Source: Gonapodya sp. JEL0774 (lineage: Eukaryota > Monoblepharomycota > Monoblepharidomycetes > Monoblepharidales > Gonapodyaceae). From it: a stretch of 64,000 bases of DNA. Both the position numbers and the translations under genes were made by a program. Shown piece by piece: positions 60,430 through 64,000 of this stretch; the stretch's first letter is position 1; each line of letters opens with the position of its first letter. The notes beneath the pieces were generated by a model. The model did no database searches. It was not told the origin of the DNA and saw only the letters and a program-made list of their open reading frames with translations. The DNA lies in the NCBI GenBank assembly GCA_027604505.1, contig JADIIX010000086.1, positions 1 through 64,000 on the forward strand, written 5' to 3'.

Positions 60430-61847
60430 CTCTTCTGCGATGTTCCCAGTCATGACTGGAGAGCACAACCGAATCCCCGGAGTGAAAAGTACAAGGGTAC
60501 CTCTCAATCGAAGTAAATCGAATCCACCACCCCGGATCAACACAGCAGAAGAAGCTCAGTGCAACACATGCCACACAGCTCACACGCACCCAAAAAAGAC
60601 AAGCACGTTTTGCGCCAGTACTGCAGCGCCAGGGTACTTGTCCTGCGGGGGAGTATTGCCAAAAGGGGGGAAGTAGTAGATGCCGAATCTAGCAGGTGGG
60701 CAGAATGTCGACGAGTGACAATGAGATTGGGCGTGCTAAGGGAAATCACACGAGAAAGAGCGCGTGGGATGAAACATGAGAGGACCTACAGAATGTAAAA
60801 GGCTGTGTCGGGTGGTGAGGAGGATGTCGGACACGGGTCGATATCAGTTTGGGTGGGGCAAGGTCATCATGCTCTTCATCAAGATGATAGTAGGTCCTAA
60901 AGGTGCTGCCTTTTCAGATGTTCCAATTTGTACTGTTCATTGTGTGAGATTTTCGGCTCCCTTGCGTCAATCCCCGCAAGCGTTGGAATCCAGCGCTAGT
61001 TTGGTTCCCGGGTTCATTCACAGTTGTTGTCATCCCCTTGTCGTAAAAACAACATTCCATGTACTATATTTTGTCATCACCAAACCCACCTGCAATGAGA
61101 CCTGCAAAGGTGAAGCAAAAGAATATCAACGCTGTGAACCGCTGACACGGTGTGGCCTCGTCATAGACTCCAAAAGCGGCAGAATCAGACTCCAGCCAGT
61201 GATGAGGAATGGAGTTAATGCTGGGTTTGTGGGTTTGTGGAACTTTGGTGAGCGAAAATGTAGTAACAGTGCGTCACCAGGTGAACACGATGAGCTCACA
61301 GAATCAGGCCGATTGTGGATACGATGCCTGGGATCCTTTTCAGGTGGCCCATAGAATAAGTAGGCTATTCTCATTGATTGAAAATGCAGATGCTTCCGGG
61401 ACGTGTGGGCTCACCAGTAACCAGGTTGCATGGGAGCATCTGAGTCATTCATGTTTGATACGATGGCCGCATCTGGAGAGAGACAAGGGTAATCCCGCAG
61501 CGTAAACATATACGAGAGAATGTGAAATGAAAAAACATGGAGCAAAGGGTGTCATGGTGAGCGAATTCAATTCAGAGTCCGATGAACCCGAATTAGATGA
61601 TGTTTGAGGAGAGAACTCAATACGAGGAAAGACAAGAAACCGACAAAGAACGCTCCAACTTAGAACTCACCAATCAAAATCCACCAGCCCACTGTTGCCT
61701 GCACGAATTGCCGATAAAAAACGGCGGTGTGCGAGGATGAATGGGAAATTGGAGAGCTGCTGGATGGCCCACTGAAAAAGTGATACGTACTAACGCTCCA
61801 GCAGTGAAGGCAAGAAAAATCCGCATAAGCGGAGAGAGTGCGGTCAT
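60430..61847 (-). CDS. VPS68: VPS68/TMEM50-like membrane protein
   Basis: The family are small four-span membrane proteins; yeast Vps68 acts in endosomal and vacuolar sorting. Exons are short, and I joined them by eye: MTALSPLMRIFLAFTAGAL (61847-61791), then ATVGWWILID (the GWWI-LD motif), AAIVSNMNDSDAPMQPGYW, IPGIVSTIGLIL, and INSIPHHWLESDSAAFGVYD. That last exon continues as CQRFTALIFFCFTFAGLIA. Further pieces are GPTIILMKSMMTLPHPN and KYPGAAVLAQNVLVFF. The motifs GWWI.IDA, STIG.ILIN and the final Y-P-(x)-AVxxQNVxxFF match the family in order. The last exon and stop are uncertain, with the end lying somewhere around 60400-60450. Confidence 0.7.
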
Positions 61848-62054
61848 TTACGGGCAGTGAAGAGTGAAACGATTTTGGGAGTGCGGGAGCTAGACCAAAA
61901 TACCAATCGATGAGTACGGAGGACACCAGTTCATTCTTTGCCTCGATCGCAATCCAACACTGTGAAACGATGCATCTGAGTAATATTCTATTTCAAGTTA
62001 TATTCAAGTTTTAATTGTTGTATCAGCAACGAAGTACAATACCATCTCCGTTTC

Positions 62055-64000
62055 TCATAGCGACGCCTTCGCGCTGTGCACCTCCGCAGGCTGGATCGCC
62101 AAAACACCTGCATCGCTATTCGCAAATCTCCCCTTCGGGTCATACGCGCGCTTCAGCTGAATTAACCGCTCCGCATTCACACCGAAAAAGTCGCTGCTTT
62201 GGTCCTCCCCGACTTTCGCCCCATGCCCGATCCGGTTCGCAAACTGGCCTTGCGCGAACTTCAGCACGCGAGCGCCAGTCTCCGCAACCCACGGTTGAAG
62301 CAAGCGCAGCTGGTCTGCTGTGGTCCCGGATCCTAAGATAGTGACCCAAAATCCCTGTTTCAGTCGCCACGGGAACGCAGTATCGGTCGGTGCCTGTGCA
62401 TATGGGAGCATCACATCAGAGAGCAGGCACACATTTGTGAACACCACGCGACGACACTACCAAGCAAACAGAACCCTAAAATGGCTCATTAAATCTCACC
62501 TTTTCGCCAATCTTGCCACCGATCGGAAACGTCGCGATAAACGTCCCCGGAGCAGGTGACCGCTCAAACTGCTCCACGAGCACATCAATGAGTTCGTCTG
62601 ACAACTCTTCTACAAACACAGCTTGTTCTGTTTGAACATGGCGAAGTCAACACATCAATTAGAGATAAATGCTTGCCCCAATCCCTCACTCGGGCGTGAC
62701 GCAATCACGAACGCACCTGCTCTGTACGATGGCGGGATATGTGGCATCAACATGCTTTGCAATCGCATGTACGGAATATCTCCGACCTGGTCCACGAATG
62801 GATTAGGAGCCGCTGTCAAATGATTGTGGGGTTGTTACAGCTCTGCACTTTCCAGGGTTTGCCCGCTAACAAAGGTCCGCCAAAGAGACTGGGCCGCTAC
62901 ACATACCGTCAATGACATCTTTAAGAACTTTCTTCGCCTCATCCTGGCTCACGCCCAAATATATTGGTAGAATCTGCGTGAATTTGCGCCGCTCCCCAGT
63001 CTTTTGATTTGGCGGTCTTCAACAATCCCAAGCGCAGGAACAATATCCATCACACCAATGAATCTGGTCAGCCAACAAACTAAAATAGAACCACAAACAG
63101 CCTCCTTTTGTACTCACCCCCAACTCAACTCCGCCATAGTACAGCTAGTCCGCGGTGCAGCTTTGATGTGTTCCCGGACGGCCACGATACATTCCCGTGC
63201 GCGGTCGATGGGGTAGAGTCGTGCACCGGCGCGGCAGACGGGGATCGGGTACAGGCGAATCGTAAACTGTAATGCGGTATTGGCGGGAATTCACCAATGA
63301 GAAATCAAGACAGCGGAGGGTTTTGTTTTGTTTGCTTTTATTGCCTTTTCGACCTACGGCGATCAGGGACTCACCCGAGACACAACTCCGAAACTTGCGC
63401 CAGCACCCCGTATCGCCCAGAACAAGTCCCTGTACTTGTTCCCCGGTTCATCGTTCGCTACTGCCACTGTTCCATCCGCCAGAATCACCTCTACCTCGAG
63501 TACGTTGTCCACTGCCATACCGTACTGTCGCGCGAGCCAGCCCCACCCGCCACCAGTGAGAAACCCGCCGACGCCTGTGCGAGGGTCAGACTGTTGGGGG
63601 GTTGCAATTCCGTGGCAAGGTCACGGCACTACTCATGCGACAAAGGCGGGGAACACTCACCCCTGCCGTGGTGCACAGTCCGTGCAACGAGGTTTCCCCG
63701 TCCAGGTCCATCAATTTGCACCCACCCTGTACGTGCGCGATTCTTTTTTCCTTCTCAACAACAACACCACGCATGAGGCGGAGATCCACGCAGAGAACGT
63801 TGTCCTTGAAACACCGCATGGTGTGGCGTCCTGGGAATCCGTGGCGGTTGAGGTCTGTAGGGAGGATACGCGTCACGTGGTCTCACAGCGGTTCCTTACC
63901 TCCAGAGACTGTGAACTCCGTGTTGGTCTCATTGCAAATACGGATTATTTCTGAGATGTCTTTGGTTCCAAGAGGTTGGACCAGAGCAGAAGGGCGTTGA
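62055..64000 (-). CDS. FAD-linked oxidoreductase (BBE type), 5' end beyond the window
   Basis: The frame ends at 62055 with the BBE-type C-terminus (FFGVNAERLIQLKRAYDPKG). Reading upstream on the minus strand, exons give IVPALGIVEDRQ, CTMAELSW, YPIPVCRAGARL and SFGVVSR. The FAD-binding core follows: GGFLTGGGWGWLARQYGMAV, DNVLEVEVILADG, and LFWAIRGAGASFG. Nearest the edge is FTVSGGRHTMRC, joined across a GTAAGG...CCCAG intron near 63880-63840; its His is placed where family members attach FAD covalently. VVVEKEKRIAHVQGGCKLMD is the next piece. These enzymes oxidise diverse alcohols and sugars. The N-terminal exon, with any signal peptide, lies past position 64000. Confidence 0.82.

Overview
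This window is nuclear DNA from a fungus. The genes are densely packed and broken by many short introns, mostly about 50-120 bases with GT...AG ends, so few proteins read as one uninterrupted frame. Recognisable genes include an EB1-type microtubule plus-end protein, SDE2, a VPS68/TMEM50-like protein, an Msp1-type AAA ATPase, eEF2, a glutathione S-transferase and a DUF2408-like protein. A presenilin and two half-size ABCA transporters are also present. As far as I recall these are typical of early-diverging fungi (chytrids and relatives) and not of ascomycetes, so I infer a zoosporic or other early-diverging fungus. That is an inference, not something the sequence states.

Layout from left to right. 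0-7.6 kb: a possible solo LTR, an unrecognised minus-strand gene, a Cys-containing single-pass membrane protein, a broken leucine-rich fragment, and a protein joining a MUS81-like N-terminal HhH region to an RS-rich tail. 8-12.1 kb: presenilin, a Ty3/gypsy integrase fragment just upstream of it, and an NmrA-like NAD(P)-binding protein. 12.5-18.9 kb: an Msp1/ATAD1-type AAA ATPase convergent with a divergent eEF2. 19.5-26.7 kb: two neighbouring plus-strand membrane proteins. One has a Ser/Thr-rich ectodomain and two cytoplasmic SH3-like domains, and the other has a proline-rich N-terminus. 26.9-30.7 kb: a tandem duplication of an aldo/keto reductase gene in which the first copy carries a premature stop. 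31-42.4 kb: two convergent ABCA-type half-transporters flanking a coiled-coil membrane protein. 43.2-48.4 kb: a D-threonine-aldolase-like enzyme, a SnoaL-like protein and a glutathione S-transferase. 48.8-54.9 kb: a very low-complexity single-pass membrane protein, an SGNH hydrolase and SDE2. 55-64 kb: a DUF2408-like protein, EB1, a VPS68/TMEM50-like protein and a FAD-linked (BBE-type) oxidoreductase cut by the right edge.

There is no operon logic here. Most genes are independent, with short intergenic gaps. The groupings that may matter biologically are the SH3 membrane protein beside a protein with a class I SH3-ligand motif, the paired ABCA transporters around a membrane protein, and the recent AKR duplication. 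I saw no tRNA, rRNA or CRISPR array. Multi-exon genes are given as outer spans. Where I joined exons by hand from GT/AG sites and family conservation, the evidence says so.
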